This document shows positions 53,901-64,000 of a DNA stretch of 64,000 nt, one piece after another. The stretch comes from Notospermus geniculatus. Its lineage: Eukaryota; Nemertea; Pilidiophora; Heteronemertea; Lineidae. The position numbers and the translations under genes are program-made. Each line of letters begins with the position of its first letter. Position 1 is the first letter of the stretch. The stretch covers positions 251,700-315,699 of the forward strand of contig NMRB01000141.1 in NCBI GenBank assembly GCA_002633025.1, in the 5' to 3' direction. Below the pieces are notes generated by a model that did no database searches, was not told the DNA's origin, and was given only the letters and a program-made list of their open reading frames with translations.

Positions 53901-55936
53901 ACCTGGGCGTGGTATCGGCTCGTCGCGAGGATATCTCGTTGAGGTGTAGCGATTGTCATAGCCTCTCCTACCTGTTTGAAAAGGTCAAATGGGTCAAGAA
54001 ATTTAAAGTGGTGGCATAAAAGGGTGGCTGTTTTTTCAAACTCTGTCTACCGGTAATGTGCACAGGGGGAATGAAATTTTAATCACAGTTGAGCATTTGT
54101 GAGTGGTATAAGGGACAGAACATAGTCCAAAGGGTAGTTAAAACAAGAGGTTAATGTTAAATTGGCAACACCAGAAAATCCCAGAGATTTCCTCCAAGTT
54201 GAATCAAGAATTTGCGTAACACTGATTGACTTAATAACGTGCGTGTAGCTAGTTGCCCTCTCAAACATGACACAGTTCCCATGTCAAGTCTCAATTTATT
54301 TGGCAGTGATGTTCTTCCAGTGAAAGCAGTTCTGAAGAGAATCACTCTGTCTCGATCCATATTTTGATATGTTGAATTCTGTTCTCCCTGGCAACCTCAC
54401 AGCGTCCCTTATCATGAAATGATGAAAGGTTTTTCTTTTGGTGAAGAGTTTTCAAAAAACCTCTACCGGTATATCTCTGAGCAACCCGACTACTCCTGCT
54501 GCAAACAGAAGTATCTCATCCTTCCCTGTATATCCAGATCTCAACTCGCAGCAGCCAACACATATGATATGTACATTTCAATGAACAGCTGGTAATTTCA
54601 CTTCTACAGAGTTAAAGAGGCACTGACAATGTTATTTAGCAACCGCAGTTTCGTTCCATCATTGCTAAAATGTTTGTAGCACAATTCTTTGTCGTCCACT
54701 TATGGCGACTAGCACTGCATCACTAAAGTTCCAATTTCACCCAAAGAAGTACTTTGTGGGATTTGAACCCATGATGCCAGCATTTAGGATTACAGTCACA
54801 AAATCCCCATCTACAAAATAGATGGTTCAATATCCTGCCAGAGATCCCATGTGACACCTTTTGAGAAGGAACTTGGTATTTTCTTCCAACGAAACTTGTG
54901 CCATCCTGAAGCTGTTCGCGTTGCATTATCGGTACTGTAGACAGCAAGTTCGTCTCCTCCTCACAAAAGCCACATGTCCTCCATTGTAGTAGCGCATATT
55001 TTTCATTGTGTACTTTGGAAAAAGCACAGTCCACACTATTGAATATCAATGCCAACAAACTTGTACACATTTCTTGATCTTTCATCCCATAATCTCTCAT
55101 TGATGAAGTCATAATCCATTCTGCAGCTGAAAGATTATCTGCCGAATACTTCATTCATATTTCGGATTTGCCAAATCCTTGGTGCGTTCAAGTTCATAGC
55201 ATCAGTCCATGCACATTTGACTTCGTTCTTTTTAACAACCTTGTGGCATTGCACACCAGTTTTTTCAGTCCGATCCTTTGTTGTAAATTGTGAGAATGCG
55301 TGACTGACGGCTTGATTTTCGAACAGCAATTGCTGATGAATAACCGTTGACAGTTCTTTGAAGTCCTACCAAGATATCTGCCGTACTCGACGGACTCTAC
55401 GCAATACGACAAGAATCGTTCAGTTCTGTTAATGCCGACAATCCTTCCAGTTCCAGCACAAAATATCGAGAACCATCACGCTGAGTCCAATATCTGATTC
55501 CATTCAGTGCCAAGGCAATGAACCTTATGTCGCTTTTGGTGAATTTCCTTCCAAAATCATCCCATGATTTCAATCTACGCAATCGTACCTTTGCGATCAT
55601 GCGTTTCATATAAAGACAGCCTTCCAATTTGCTAATGATATGCGTACTTCTTCATATACATTGTATTATCTGTGCTCGGTACCCAATACATGTAACAATT
55701 ATATCTAGCCCTTCTCGCCAGCCTGCTCCAGATGTACTGAGATATGGTTTGCAATTACGCGTACTTACTGATTTCTTGTGCAACAACTCCCTTGTTGCTT
55801 TTTATAACAGGTAATAATCTGCCTTTCAGACTTACATTACCAACTTAATTACCTCTAAATGTGCCTCTCGCTCTGACCACTCCTCTATATGCTGGTCCAC
55901 GGTAGGCCGTTCCTCTATAAGTTGATCCTCTGTACA
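50392..55936 (-). CDS. Matrin/U1-type zinc-finger protein, copy B (partial, enters gap)
   Basis: Second copy of the zinc-finger gene. Exons in transcript order are (gap)55936-55853, 53971-53706, 53500-53345, 53247-53098, 52231-52145, 52050-51832, 51418-51274 and 50936-50392. All lengths and phases match copy A, except one codon fewer in the last exon. The first two exons and most of the third lie in the N run. Amino-acid changes are few (for example DEAHVTE to DETHVTE), while introns carry indels and insertions, so coding constraint has acted on both copies or haplotypes. Confidence 0.85.
51047..51214. mobile_element. hAT-like MITE (copy B counterpart)
   Basis: CAGGCGCGGATCC and GGATCCGCCCCTG ends, ACTAT flanks, at the same site as 30256-30423. 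Confidence 0.85.
51274..51418 (-). CDS. Zinc-finger gene exon 9, copy B
   Basis: 145 nt with the same splice sites and phase as 30483-30627. Peptide NARVVYEKKLAEEKEKERLA is unchanged. Confidence 0.85.
51832..52050 (-). CDS. Zinc-finger gene exon 8 (second finger), copy B
   Basis: 73 codons. Finger FFCKLCCKFYHNEAAAKRVH identical to copy A. Confidence 0.9.
52145..52231 (-). CDS. Zinc-finger gene exon 7, copy B
   Basis: 29 codons, identical in phase and peptide to 31360-31446. Confidence 0.85.
52715..53060. mobile_element. 346-bp MITE, copy B only (6-9 bp target repeat)
   Basis: The ends CCATCTTGCCCAACCAAGGC and GCCTTGATTAGTCAAGATGG are inverted, with further pairing of CTCCTGTCACTTC and GGAGTGACCGGAG. 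ATAGTG(CCA) precedes and follows. Copy A has a single GATAGTGCCAACTC (about 31924). It lies 38 bp from the exon 6 donor. The 6-9 bp repeat leaves MuDR, P or hAT types open. Confidence 0.85.
53098..53247 (-). CDS. Zinc-finger gene exon 6, copy B
   Basis: 50 codons, peptide as in 31961-32110, with the donor GAAAAG|GTAGGG intact despite the neighbouring MITE. Confidence 0.88.
53345..53500 (-). CDS. Zinc-finger gene exon 5 (first finger), copy B
   Basis: 52 codons. Near GVPAYTPRAF in copy A, copy B has M for A (GVPMYTPRAF). Finger residues are unchanged. Confidence 0.88.
53706..53971 (-). CDS. Zinc-finger gene exon 4 (RG-rich), copy B
   Basis: 266 nt, same splice sites and phase as 32572-32837. 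RG-rich peptide unchanged. Confidence 0.85.
55853..55936 (-). CDS. Zinc-finger gene exon 3, copy B (cut by gap)
   Basis: Only the 3' end is present (YRGSTYRGTAYRGPAYRGVV, then RARGTFRG). The remainder is N. Confidence 0.8.
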
Positions 55937-56531
55937 NNNNNNNNNNNNNNNNNNNNNNNNNNNNNNNNNNNNNNNNNNNNNNNNNNNNNNNNNNNNNNNN
56001 NNNNNNNNNNNNNNNNNNNNNNNNNNNNNNNNNNNNNNNNNNNNNNNNNNNNNNNNNNNNNNNNNNNNNNNNNNNNNNNNNNNNNNNNNNNNNNNNNNNN
56101 NNNNNNNNNNNNNNNNNNNNNNNNNNNNNNNNNNNNNNNNNNNNNNNNNNNNNNNNNNNNNNNNNNNNNNNNNNNNNNNNNNNNNNNNNNNNNNNNNNNN
56201 NNNNNNNNNNNNNNNNNNNNNNNNNNNNNNNNNNNNNNNNNNNNNNNNNNNNNNNNNNNNNNNNNNNNNNNNNNNNNNNNNNNNNNNNNNNNNNNNNNNN
56301 NNNNNNNNNNNNNNNNNNNNNNNNNNNNNNNNNNNNNNNNNNNNNNNNNNNNNNNNNNNNNNNNNNNNNNNNNNNNNNNNNNNNNNNNNNNNNNNNNNNN
56401 NNNNNNNNNNNNNNNNNNNNNNNNNNNNNNNNNNNNNNNNNNNNNNNNNNNNNNNNNNNNNNNNNNNNNNNNNNNNNNNNNNNNNNNNNNNNNNNNNNNN
56501 NNNNNNNNNNNNNNNNNNNNNNNNNNNNNNN
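55937..56531. other. Assembly gap (595 N)
   Basis: Replaces the head-to-head promoter region, the first exons of the zinc-finger gene and the SAPC-domain part of the SAPCD2 gene in copy B. Confidence 0.98.
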
Positions 56532-56994
56532 AATTATCGACCAGATCATCCTGCATTAAAAGGGACTTATGGATCAGGCTTTCATTCTCAGGGGACAACA
56601 CCAAATTATGTGTATCCGGCGAGGGGAACGGCCCCGGAGCGGACACTTAGTCCGACTCGACACGGACCAACGATGGCGACAGTTCGTCCAAACATCAATC
56701 CCAATATCCAGCAAAACACTCAAGTTCAGAATGAGAACCAGGCACCGCAGAATCTAGAAGTGAAATACACAGGACATGGACGCCCCCTCTCAGAGAGGGA
56801 CCCTAACCAACTACAAACTAAATCGGACAGTGCAATAATTCAAAAGAAGTGGCCAAGGGATCGAGCCCAAAGTGAGAATGTGTCAAGTATGATTCAGAAG
56901 TTTGAGACGAGGCATGGAGGCAGCACAGAACCAGGGCAATATGCTGGGGTCCCGCTGACAAGAGGGTCAAAGGCGCAGTCAATGGATGCAATAG
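56532..56994 (+). CDS. SAPCD2: SAPCD2-like exon 1, copy B (3' part)
   Basis: Open from the gap (NYRPDHPALKGTYGSGF) to the donor GCAATAG|GTGGGT. Peptide nearly identical to copy A. Confidence 0.88.
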
Positions 56995-59900
56995 GTGGGT
57001 ATTTAATAATGACCTGTCATGCCTTTTGGTCCGATATTCCTCGCTCTTGGTATGACGTGTGTGACAAGGATATATGAAATTTGTAAGGTGACTCTTTTTC
57101 ACAGTGCAGGTTTTCTCTGGGAACTCTGGTTTCCTTCTGCTGTTAGTGTTCAATCTCAACATTATTGTAAAACGTAATGCCATGCATTTATCTAACAGCA
57201 TGTACTAAGCTGTTTAAAATTCACCATGCCTTTTTATGGCCAAACAAAACCACTACCAGTGACAGGTATTTATCACAAGTTACGCCTCAATCAACAATAC
57301 CTTTCCAACTTGCCCGTAACACCAGAGAATGAAATATAACATTTACAGACAACATGTATTGTCCTAGTGAATGTCCTTGGACAATACGCTTTATGTGTGA
57401 AGACACCATGCATGACTTGGCTGGGGCATTGGCATTGTATTTCGTATTCAAACTTAGGGATTGGACCTGTCCGTTGAGAGTACACTTGTCTGTTCTGGTA
57501 CTTTTTATGATGCACTGTATTTCTTTATAGTGGAACAATCATTCACTTATGTACCTGAGGATTGTCCCAATTTGTAGAGGCATCCATTCATTCTTTACAA
57601 AAGATAGTAAACACCATGGCGACCACTTTTTGAATCATGGGCAGAATCCTACCCTCTGGTATATTGTCCTCAAAATAACTGGGTTTAAAGATTTGAATAA
57701 AAACTTATCCTTTGTTGTCAAAGTACTTTACTCTTTGGAATAAGGTCCATACAATATAAAAACATCTACCATCCTCTTTTCAATCTACTTGTTTCATGTA
57801 CGCACAAGTACTTGAATGAAGCAGCTTTTCTTCTTGCCAGTTTATCATGCTTTGTGAAGAAACTGAAAAAAGAGCCACACACAATGAAAAATTCCAAAAA
57901 TTCAAATGAATTGCAATCTTGGTTGTGTAACTGTTGCGTTTTAAATATTCAGTCTTTAAAAAGTGGTTCATGGATTCTAATTGGTAGATTATTTTGGAGT
58001 CTGAAGCAATCGTTGCAAGTTTTTTTAACACATTTGACAAGTGACAGGATTTCAAATTGGTTGGCTCAGTCAGCCTGGCTACAGATGCCCCCCTCCACCA
58101 TGGAGAGTGCAAAAAAGGGTCTTGCAGGGTTTCCGCCAGGAACATTTTTGATGGTATGCAGTTCTTCAAAATCAGCAAAAAAACCCATGAAATTAAAGAA
58201 AATGGCCTTTTTCTGTTCCTTTGAGGGTACTCACAGCGTACCCTCTGGTGGAAACACTGTCTTGACTTGTAACAATTGATTGGCAAAAAGTACACGTGCC
58301 AGAAGATTATCCAGATCTGATCACATGACTCAACATTACAACCCTCAGACATTTAATCCCCCTTTCAGGGTAGATTAGCCCTTCATTCCCTTTCAACACC
58401 TCACTTTCTCCACCTGTTGTTACATTTCGAGACCACTTTTTGACTATCACATATTCATAAAATTCAGCGTTGTGTTGGACTTGAAGGGTGAGCAAGTTCT
58501 TCAGGAAAAAACCCTGCTGAGGCAAATAACCTCTTGAGTCCAAAATTCACTGTCGGCATATTTAACAGGAATATAATATTCTTTGTAGAAGAGTGAATTA
58601 CCGTATCAACCACAACTGGTTCTCCTTGACTATAAAGTGTTGTTGAAAATAGATTCAAGTGCTTTCCAGTTTCTCATGTTAAAACTAATGAAAAGGAAAC
58701 AGCTGGTGTTGGTGGAAATTCAAAACATCTGTGTCTGTCCCAGATGTCCTTAACAGTCCTACACAGCCCTTCTGCTTCACAAAACTGAACTGTTTGGGTC
58801 AGAATCTGCGAACTGGTCATGATACAGAATGTATGGTGACAAATCAAGAATCAAAAATTTAGTCCATAGATTATGAAAGACATCCTGAGAACATCAGGGG
58901 TTCTTAGCGCTCCTTTCGTCACCGCACACAAACGTTTGTGTGCGGTGTCTGTCGTGACGAAGGGAGTGCTAAGAACCCCTGATGTTCTCAGGATGATGAA
59001 AAACGTGCAGGTTGACTTTCGTGCAACATGTAGCTGGCCTGCAAAGTGAAAAATTGGTGCCATTTTTTTGCTAGATGACAAATAAATTTGCTAGAGGGGT
59101 GAGTAGTCATTGGCGATTTGGTTGGTGGGTAGCGCTTCTCATTGTGAGTTTTCTCCAATGATTCTGTCTGATGAAGAAACGTTTTCGTCACAGTTGCATA
59201 TCTTTCTAAATCTCTGTTCCACAATCATATCGTTGTAATGCATAATTTATGAGTTATTGTATTGTATTAGAGAGGGCAAATATAGGTCAGTGTTGGTTGA
59301 GAGTGGAAAATAAACATTGCATATCAAATATTGGACAAGCGTCCGTTACAATCTTAGCGATTCATACCTTGTGAGACTTTGAATCTCTATCTGGTCGTTG
59401 ACATCCAAATATTGGACTTGGAGTTAAAGGTGCTCCGCTCTGCTGGGTAGTTACTTAATGGTGACTTGTCATTTCCAAGGAAAGTAATTTTACTGTTTTG
59501 CTAAGTGCAGTGTTATTCGATACTCAGGGAAGATTTCTGTACAAAAAATGCGGAAAGTTAGCCCACAACCTGCATTGAATTTGTGAACAAAATGTGTCAT
59601 TCATGGTCTTCCGGGAACGTGCATGCCATGGCACCGGGAGGGCTGATAAAAAATGTAGGATGAACTGTCTTTTCCTGTTGCAAATGACATGACAGCGAAT
59701 TCCTCAGTCGAACAATAACTGAACTTTCTGCATGATTTGAAAACATAAAAAGCCAAATTACCCCATCGTGCAAACATTTTTACAACTATGTCAAATTATG
59801 TGTGAGCCACTGAGTTACACCTTGTTAAGTCGTAAGTCAAAGTGACGGTACATTAGGTCGTTGGTTCAAAGTCAGGGTTTACATGCAGTTCATTCAAGAT

Positions 59901-62519
59901 TGTATTTCTACTTTCAGTGCCTTCAAATCGTCCTCTGAGTCCGCCAAGTGAAGCCAACAAGGAGAATGAAAAGCGTCTACGGCAGTCCAACAACGTCATT
60001 AATGATCGATATCACTACCCTCCAAACAGATCACATGACCGCCATGTCAGCCCACCGTCCAATCAACCTCATTATAATCCTGGTAACAACCCTACCAGTC
60101 CGACCAATCGCAACTACTATAACAGTCCAACCAGTCCTACGCCGCTGAACCCACGCAGCCCTATGAGTCCGACTCATAATCTTTATGGTCCCAGCCCTGA
60201 GAAACCGCGACGAGATCGGTCACCATCGGCGCCCCCGGGTGGTCAGTATCATCACCAAGGACCAAAAATAGCCCACGGTGCAAGACAAGCAAATTATTTT
60301 CCACCATTACAGGAGGATGATGAAGTTGAACGGATCTATAATCAGGTGTCACAAGATCGAGCGGGGAATATCCCGCAGCGAAAAGTTTCGTCGGCAATGC
60401 AGCAGCTGGATTTTGACCGTGCAGCGTTGAGCAGAACGTATGAGCCAACGACTCATGTGACATCACCGCCGCCGAAAAATACTTACAGAAAGGTGCGGGA
60501 GCCGCGACGGCACACGCTACAGAATGGGGTGGATTTTAACATGGTGAGTCCCAGAGGGCCATGTTCCTGAGGCTGCACGAAGGTTACTTCCCGTATTGGT
60601 CTTCCTAAAGGCGTTGCTCCATATGATAGCTCTTAACACTAGCTGGCTCTCTATGGGCAACTCAACCCCAGATCGAAAGCTATGGGCAGTCATTTGTGTC
60701 ATTGGCCTTAGTACAAGTCAAAGGACCCTAACAATGGGAAACACAGCCCCCAGAGGGCCAACTCTTATGTGGAGCACTGAGTCCCTTTGGTGCATGAGTT
60801 GACTGGTTCCTTATCCTTTTGCTCTATTTTATCCATAGAGATGGAGGATGATACCAGTCAAGCTGCAAGTCCTGATGAGGATTTGTGGTTCTGGTCCAGG
60901 AACTGAAAATGTCGTCTGCTCAGGAAAGTAGCCAAGGCGTCTTCTGGAACAAAACCATTCTATTTGTTACCGTAATTGCATTGTTTTTACTCTCAATTTT
61001 GTTCTCAGGTGAAAAGAATGAAGCAGCTGGAACAAGAGCGTGATGTTTTGATCCAGGGGCTGGAGGCCGTCGACCGGGCGAGAGATTGGTACCAACGTCA
61101 GATACAAAACGTTCAGGAAAAGCAGAAAAATATTGGAAAGTCGCAACATATGGTGAGGATGACCGATGTTTTGGTGCATTCTTCAAGATCATGGAGTGGA
61201 ATCTGTCTGCAGCAGACAACTCGGCTAGGAAGACACCTCTTTGAGGACACCGAGGTTCTATCCTGAATCAGCAAATTCCATCCTGTGTGTCCTCTATAAT
61301 CTGTATGGGACAGTCGTTGTCAGTCCCCCAAGGTGTTCTTCAGAGAGAAGTTCTGGTGTATTTGCAATTTAGGTGGCGAGAATGTTAGGATGGACAGAAA
61401 CTGTTAATGTTCAATTGCTTTTTTTTCAGGATTACTCAGTGGAAGCCCAGCAAGAGAGGATGAATTTTCAGATGGCTAGGATATATGATGTGAATCAAAA
61501 ACTTGAAGCATTGGTGCAAAGTTCAGAAAGGGTATGTTTCCCTGACCCTTAACTTACCCCCCCCCCCCCAAGATCTGAAGTGAATATGAGCACCAAATAT
61601 GACATTATTAGCCCTAGAGACAATGTTGGGTGGATCAGATGTACAGCAGGAGGAAACCGGAGTGCCCGTAGAAAATCTGCACTGTTAAACAGAGTTGCCC
61701 ACTGTGTTACACGAAGAGCAAGTCCGGTCGGAGATTGAACCTGGAGCCTTGGTGATAACAGCGCTGATATGCCACTTTCACAGCCTTTCCTTTTACGTTC
61801 CAGGGTTTTCCTCTTCACATGAATCTAGCCATCTCCTCACAGCGACTGAGTATGGATTTTGATGAGGAGAGAATAGAACGGTTACGAGATCAAAACCGGT
61901 CGTTATCTCAGGTAAGTGAGGCTACACTAGCACCTCCCTTGATGGGACTGCTCTGCCAGGACATCTAATTCTAATGGGTGTTGAAAGCTGGTGTTATAGT
62001 GGTTTAAGCGGTGAATCCACTGATGCGATTTTGGCTTGCGATCCCTTACGATCACCTTATGAGGACTTCCGATTGCCATATAAGGTGATCGCAACCCCGT
62101 CTCAAGCCAAAATCGTTTCAGTGGATTCGCTGCTTTAATGTGCAGTAAACATCGGTGTAAACACCAACTTTGAAAACACTCAATGACACCAAAGTTCAGT
62201 ACCAAATTTGTTGCTTCTGTTCATTTTCACTGCTGCAATCAGGACACCTCTCAATCAAGGACAAAACTGATCAGTCTTGAAGGTCTCCCATTATGAGATG
62301 TGCCAGAACTACTGAAATGGCAAGAGCCCTGTATAGTGCTGCCATCTTGAGACAGAGCTGAGTAACTAGATCAAGTTTTGCATTTTGGTCCATTTTCAGG
62401 AGGTAAACACCAAACAGGACAAAATAGCACAATTGGAGAAAGAAAAATCTTTATTGGTGCGAGAATTGTTTGAGGAGCGTGCCAAACGCCGGCCTGTCGA
62501 GGATGCCAGCATCATGTGA
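56532..62519 (+). CDS. SAPCD2: SAPCD2-like protein, copy B (5' end in gap)
   Basis: Exons (gap)56532-56994, 59918-60543, 61009-61152, 61430-61531, 61804-61911 and 62400-62519 match copy A in length, phase and splice sites. The SAPC domain itself is not visible because of the N run. Differences from copy A include D to E in PSDANKEN, A to T in NPASPTN, I to V in QERDIL, T to M in NFQTAR and P to S in AIPSQR. None disrupts the frame. Confidence 0.88.
58125..58259. mobile_element. 135-bp hAT-like MITE, TCTTG target, copy B only
   Basis: The ends CAGGGTTTCCGCCAG and CTGGTGGAAACACTG match with two mismatches, flanked by TCTTG (58120-58124, 58260-58264). Copy A has AAAAAAGGGTCTTGACTTG (about 39880) uninterrupted. 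Five-bp duplication again suggests hAT5. Confidence 0.88.
58881..58995. repeat. 115-bp palindrome in SAPCD2 intron, copy B
   Basis: Counterpart of 40495-40608. Arms CATCCTGAGAACATCAGGGG and CCCCTGATGTTCTCAGGATG are perfect. The centre has TTCGTCACCGCACACAAACG pairing with CGTTTGTGTGCGGTG. Confidence 0.88.
59918..60543 (+). CDS. SAPCD2: SAPCD2-like exon 2, copy B
   Basis: 626 nt, same splice sites and phase as 41920-42545. Confidence 0.9.
61009..61152 (+). CDS. SAPCD2: SAPCD2-like exon 3, copy B
   Basis: 48 codons of coiled coil. One change (I to V) from copy A. Confidence 0.91.
61430..61531 (+). CDS. SAPCD2: SAPCD2-like exon 4, copy B
   Basis: 34 codons. One change (T to M) from copy A. 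Confidence 0.91.
61804..61911 (+). CDS. SAPCD2: SAPCD2-like exon 5, copy B
   Basis: 36 codons. Donor is GTAAGT here rather than GTGAGT in copy A. Confidence 0.91.
62008..62134. mobile_element. 127-bp MITE, TTAA target, copy B only
   Basis: The inverted arms GAATCCACTGATGCGATTTT and AAAATCGTTTCAGTGGATTC are flanked by TTAA (62004-62007, 62135-62138). Copy A reads GTGGCTTAATGTATGG (about 44256) without it. Confidence 0.85.
62400..62519 (+). CDS. SAPCD2: SAPCD2-like terminal exon, copy B
   Basis: Identical C-terminal peptide to copy A, ending TGA. Confidence 0.92.
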   Translation, partial: EVNTKQDKIAQLEKEKSLLVRELFEERAKRRPVEDASIM

Positions 62520-63275
62520 CACATGTGGAACGTAGGAGAACAATCAAGAAATTCAGTGTGGTTGTAGCGTGGTCGTTGCTGATGATGGAGAGACGAAGTG
62601 CTGCCGTAATTGATTCTTAAAGTCATCTAAACTCCATTTTCCATGGAAGAATTTGAGGAGATTGCTGCAGTTGAGTTGCCGCAGGTTTTTTCACCGCCGA
62701 GATCTCAAAAGATGGTGCTGTCAGGCGTCATCTGGCCGAACAATGCTACAATATTGTTTTGTACCAAAAGCTCAATTTAGATTTTTAAGTGCATTTTCTT
62801 TGTAGATACTGCATATTAACAGATAATACAGGAATTTAGGCATACATGTAGTGTACTGTAGTTGGTTTCAAAATCATGTGTTATAGATATTGTTTATGGT
62901 TTGTACTGATGCTCTAGAGAGTTTGTCATATGCATTGCTCCAAATTTAGAAGATACAATATGAAAATATACAGATATATCCTAGAAATTTTATTCAGCTA
63001 TTGTTGTTCTCAATTAGGCAATACGTGTTCAGATAATCCTGCCAGTGCCTTGCATATCATATGTATACAGTTAGAAAGAGAAGATTCTTTGTAGTTTTGT
63101 ATATTTTCAGAGGTATATTTAAGAGTGCTCAACAAGCTTTGTGTAATAAGCTTCAACCAAATGACTTACATTCCATTTTTCTTTGAGAAGCTACGTCCTT
63201 TTGTGACTGATTGAAGAATTTAAGCATGTCGTAGTTGATACATTTTATTAGGATCAACTTGGAAGAAATCACATA

Positions 63276-63475
63276 TGTGACCCTCCACAGCAAAACCAGT
63301 CACATGTCGCTCTTAGCTTGCAGGTTGAGACCAAATGTTTGTCACTTTCAATATTGTCTGTCTGTTATGAAGTTTGAAATGATCTATTTCTTCCATTCTC
63401 TTCTGAGTGTCATCTTAGTTCGTTGCGGCTCACCTTCTGAGGGACATGTGACTGGTTTTGCTGTGGAGGGTCACA
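63276..63475. mobile_element. 200-bp MITE, TA target, perfect 32-bp inverted repeats, copy B only
   Basis: Left end TGTGACCCTCCACAGCAAAA (63276-63307) and right end TTTTGCTGTGGAGGGTCACA (63444-63475) are perfect inverted repeats of 32 bp, flanked by TA (63274-63275, 63476-63477). Copy A reads ATCACATATCAGAAATG (about 45609) with a single TA. The perfect arms suggest recent transposition. Confidence 0.93.
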
Positions 63476-64000
63476 TATCAGGAATGAACTATGGACCGAC
63501 CAAGTTATTCAAGAAACTTCACTGGCAGTTGAGGGTTAATTTTTGCTCATCGATTATCAATAATCTTTATCTGATCACCGATTCAGTTCGCTGATCTCCT
63601 CGCTGTCAAATCTTTAATGTTGTAATCAATTATGTTTTAATGAGTCATCACCAATGGACCGTTTGCTGATACTGCTGGTAATTGGGTCGTTAGTAGAACT
63701 AATTAACTTGTTCGTATGCCAGTTACTAATGCTGTGCAACTGGCTCCCGGTTGATATTTATATCGTTTCATTACCAAGGCCAATCTGGTCAAAAATGGAA
63801 ATAAGTATAAATCTTGAAAGACACCTGAAACCCGTTCACATAGGTATTCTATGGAAAGCTCAAATTGAGCACTTTAAAATGAATACCTATATAGAGGGTT
63901 TACATAAGGTTTTGTTAATTTCAATAAAATTGCCATTGGCAGTGAAATGGTTAAAGGTAAAGATATAAATTTGCAATAAAGTAGCAGAAATGTTATTTTC

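Larger units (their letters stand above)
48534..64000 (+). repeat. Large duplicated unit, copy B (runs off the window)
   Basis: Same order and orientation as copy A from 27921, offset 20613 bp at the start. The 595-base N run stands in for about 3.4 kb of copy A (roughly 34780-38286), so the gap length is not a true estimate. Homology continues to the last base. Confidence 0.93.

Noticed and set aside
55845-56650. Long open frames across the N run
   Set aside because: They consist almost entirely of unknown residues and only bridge the gap.

Overview
This is animal nuclear DNA, about 64 kb, with GT-AG introns, many small inverted-repeat transposons, tRNA-derived SINEs and minisatellites. Three gene types can be reconstructed exon by exon. 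A nuclear receptor of the NR5 family, closest to the NR5B/Hr39 type that vertebrates lack, points to an invertebrate. The repeat style and the frequency of TAGGCCTA, TACCGGTA and TACATGTA words suggest an invertebrate deuterostome (hemichordate, echinoderm or amphioxus). That assignment is an inference. Two runs of N (about 37122-37169 and 55937-56531) show this is a draft scaffold.

Layout. 1-12000 is repeat-rich and holds no gene I can support. It contains a roughly 3.1 kb unit present twice in direct orientation (about 979-4070 and 7023-10328), four 145-bp repeats carrying a CTCF-like motif, a 21-bp satellite and the 3' end of a non-LTR retrotransposon (about 5810-7022). 12025-19748 is the NR5 receptor on the + strand. 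Its first zinc-finger exon is present twice because a roughly 2 kb segment is tandemly duplicated. 19749-27900 is non-coding with three minisatellites. From 27921 to about 46141 lies copy A of a large unit, which recurs as copy B from 48534 to the window end. Each copy holds a ten-exon matrin/U1-type zinc-finger gene on the - strand, head to head with a six-exon SAPCD2-like gene on the + strand. Copy B has lost the middle of this pair in the long N gap. A 2.4 kb spacer (46142-48533) has a foldback transposon and a possible 51-codon ORF.

Genes. The NR5 protein should bind DNA as a monomer at FTZ-F1 sites and act as a transcription factor. The zinc-finger protein is probably a nuclear RNA/DNA-associated factor. 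The SAPCD2-like protein belongs to a family that acts at the cell cortex in spindle orientation. No functional link between the receptor and the other two is evident. The zinc-finger and SAPCD2 genes share a short divergent promoter region.

Main points for a second look. (1) Copies A and B look like two diverged haplotypes or a segmental duplication. They differ by at least eight filled versus empty transposon sites from several superfamilies, each with readable target-site duplications. (2) Several copy differences are 5-6 bp insertions at a TA that create TACATGTA, TACCGGTA, TACCATA and similar words, the form expected of Tc1/mariner excision footprints. (3) The duplicated NR5 exon is 165 nt and phase 1-1, so either or both copies could be spliced in frame, and the only three differences between the copies are synonymous.
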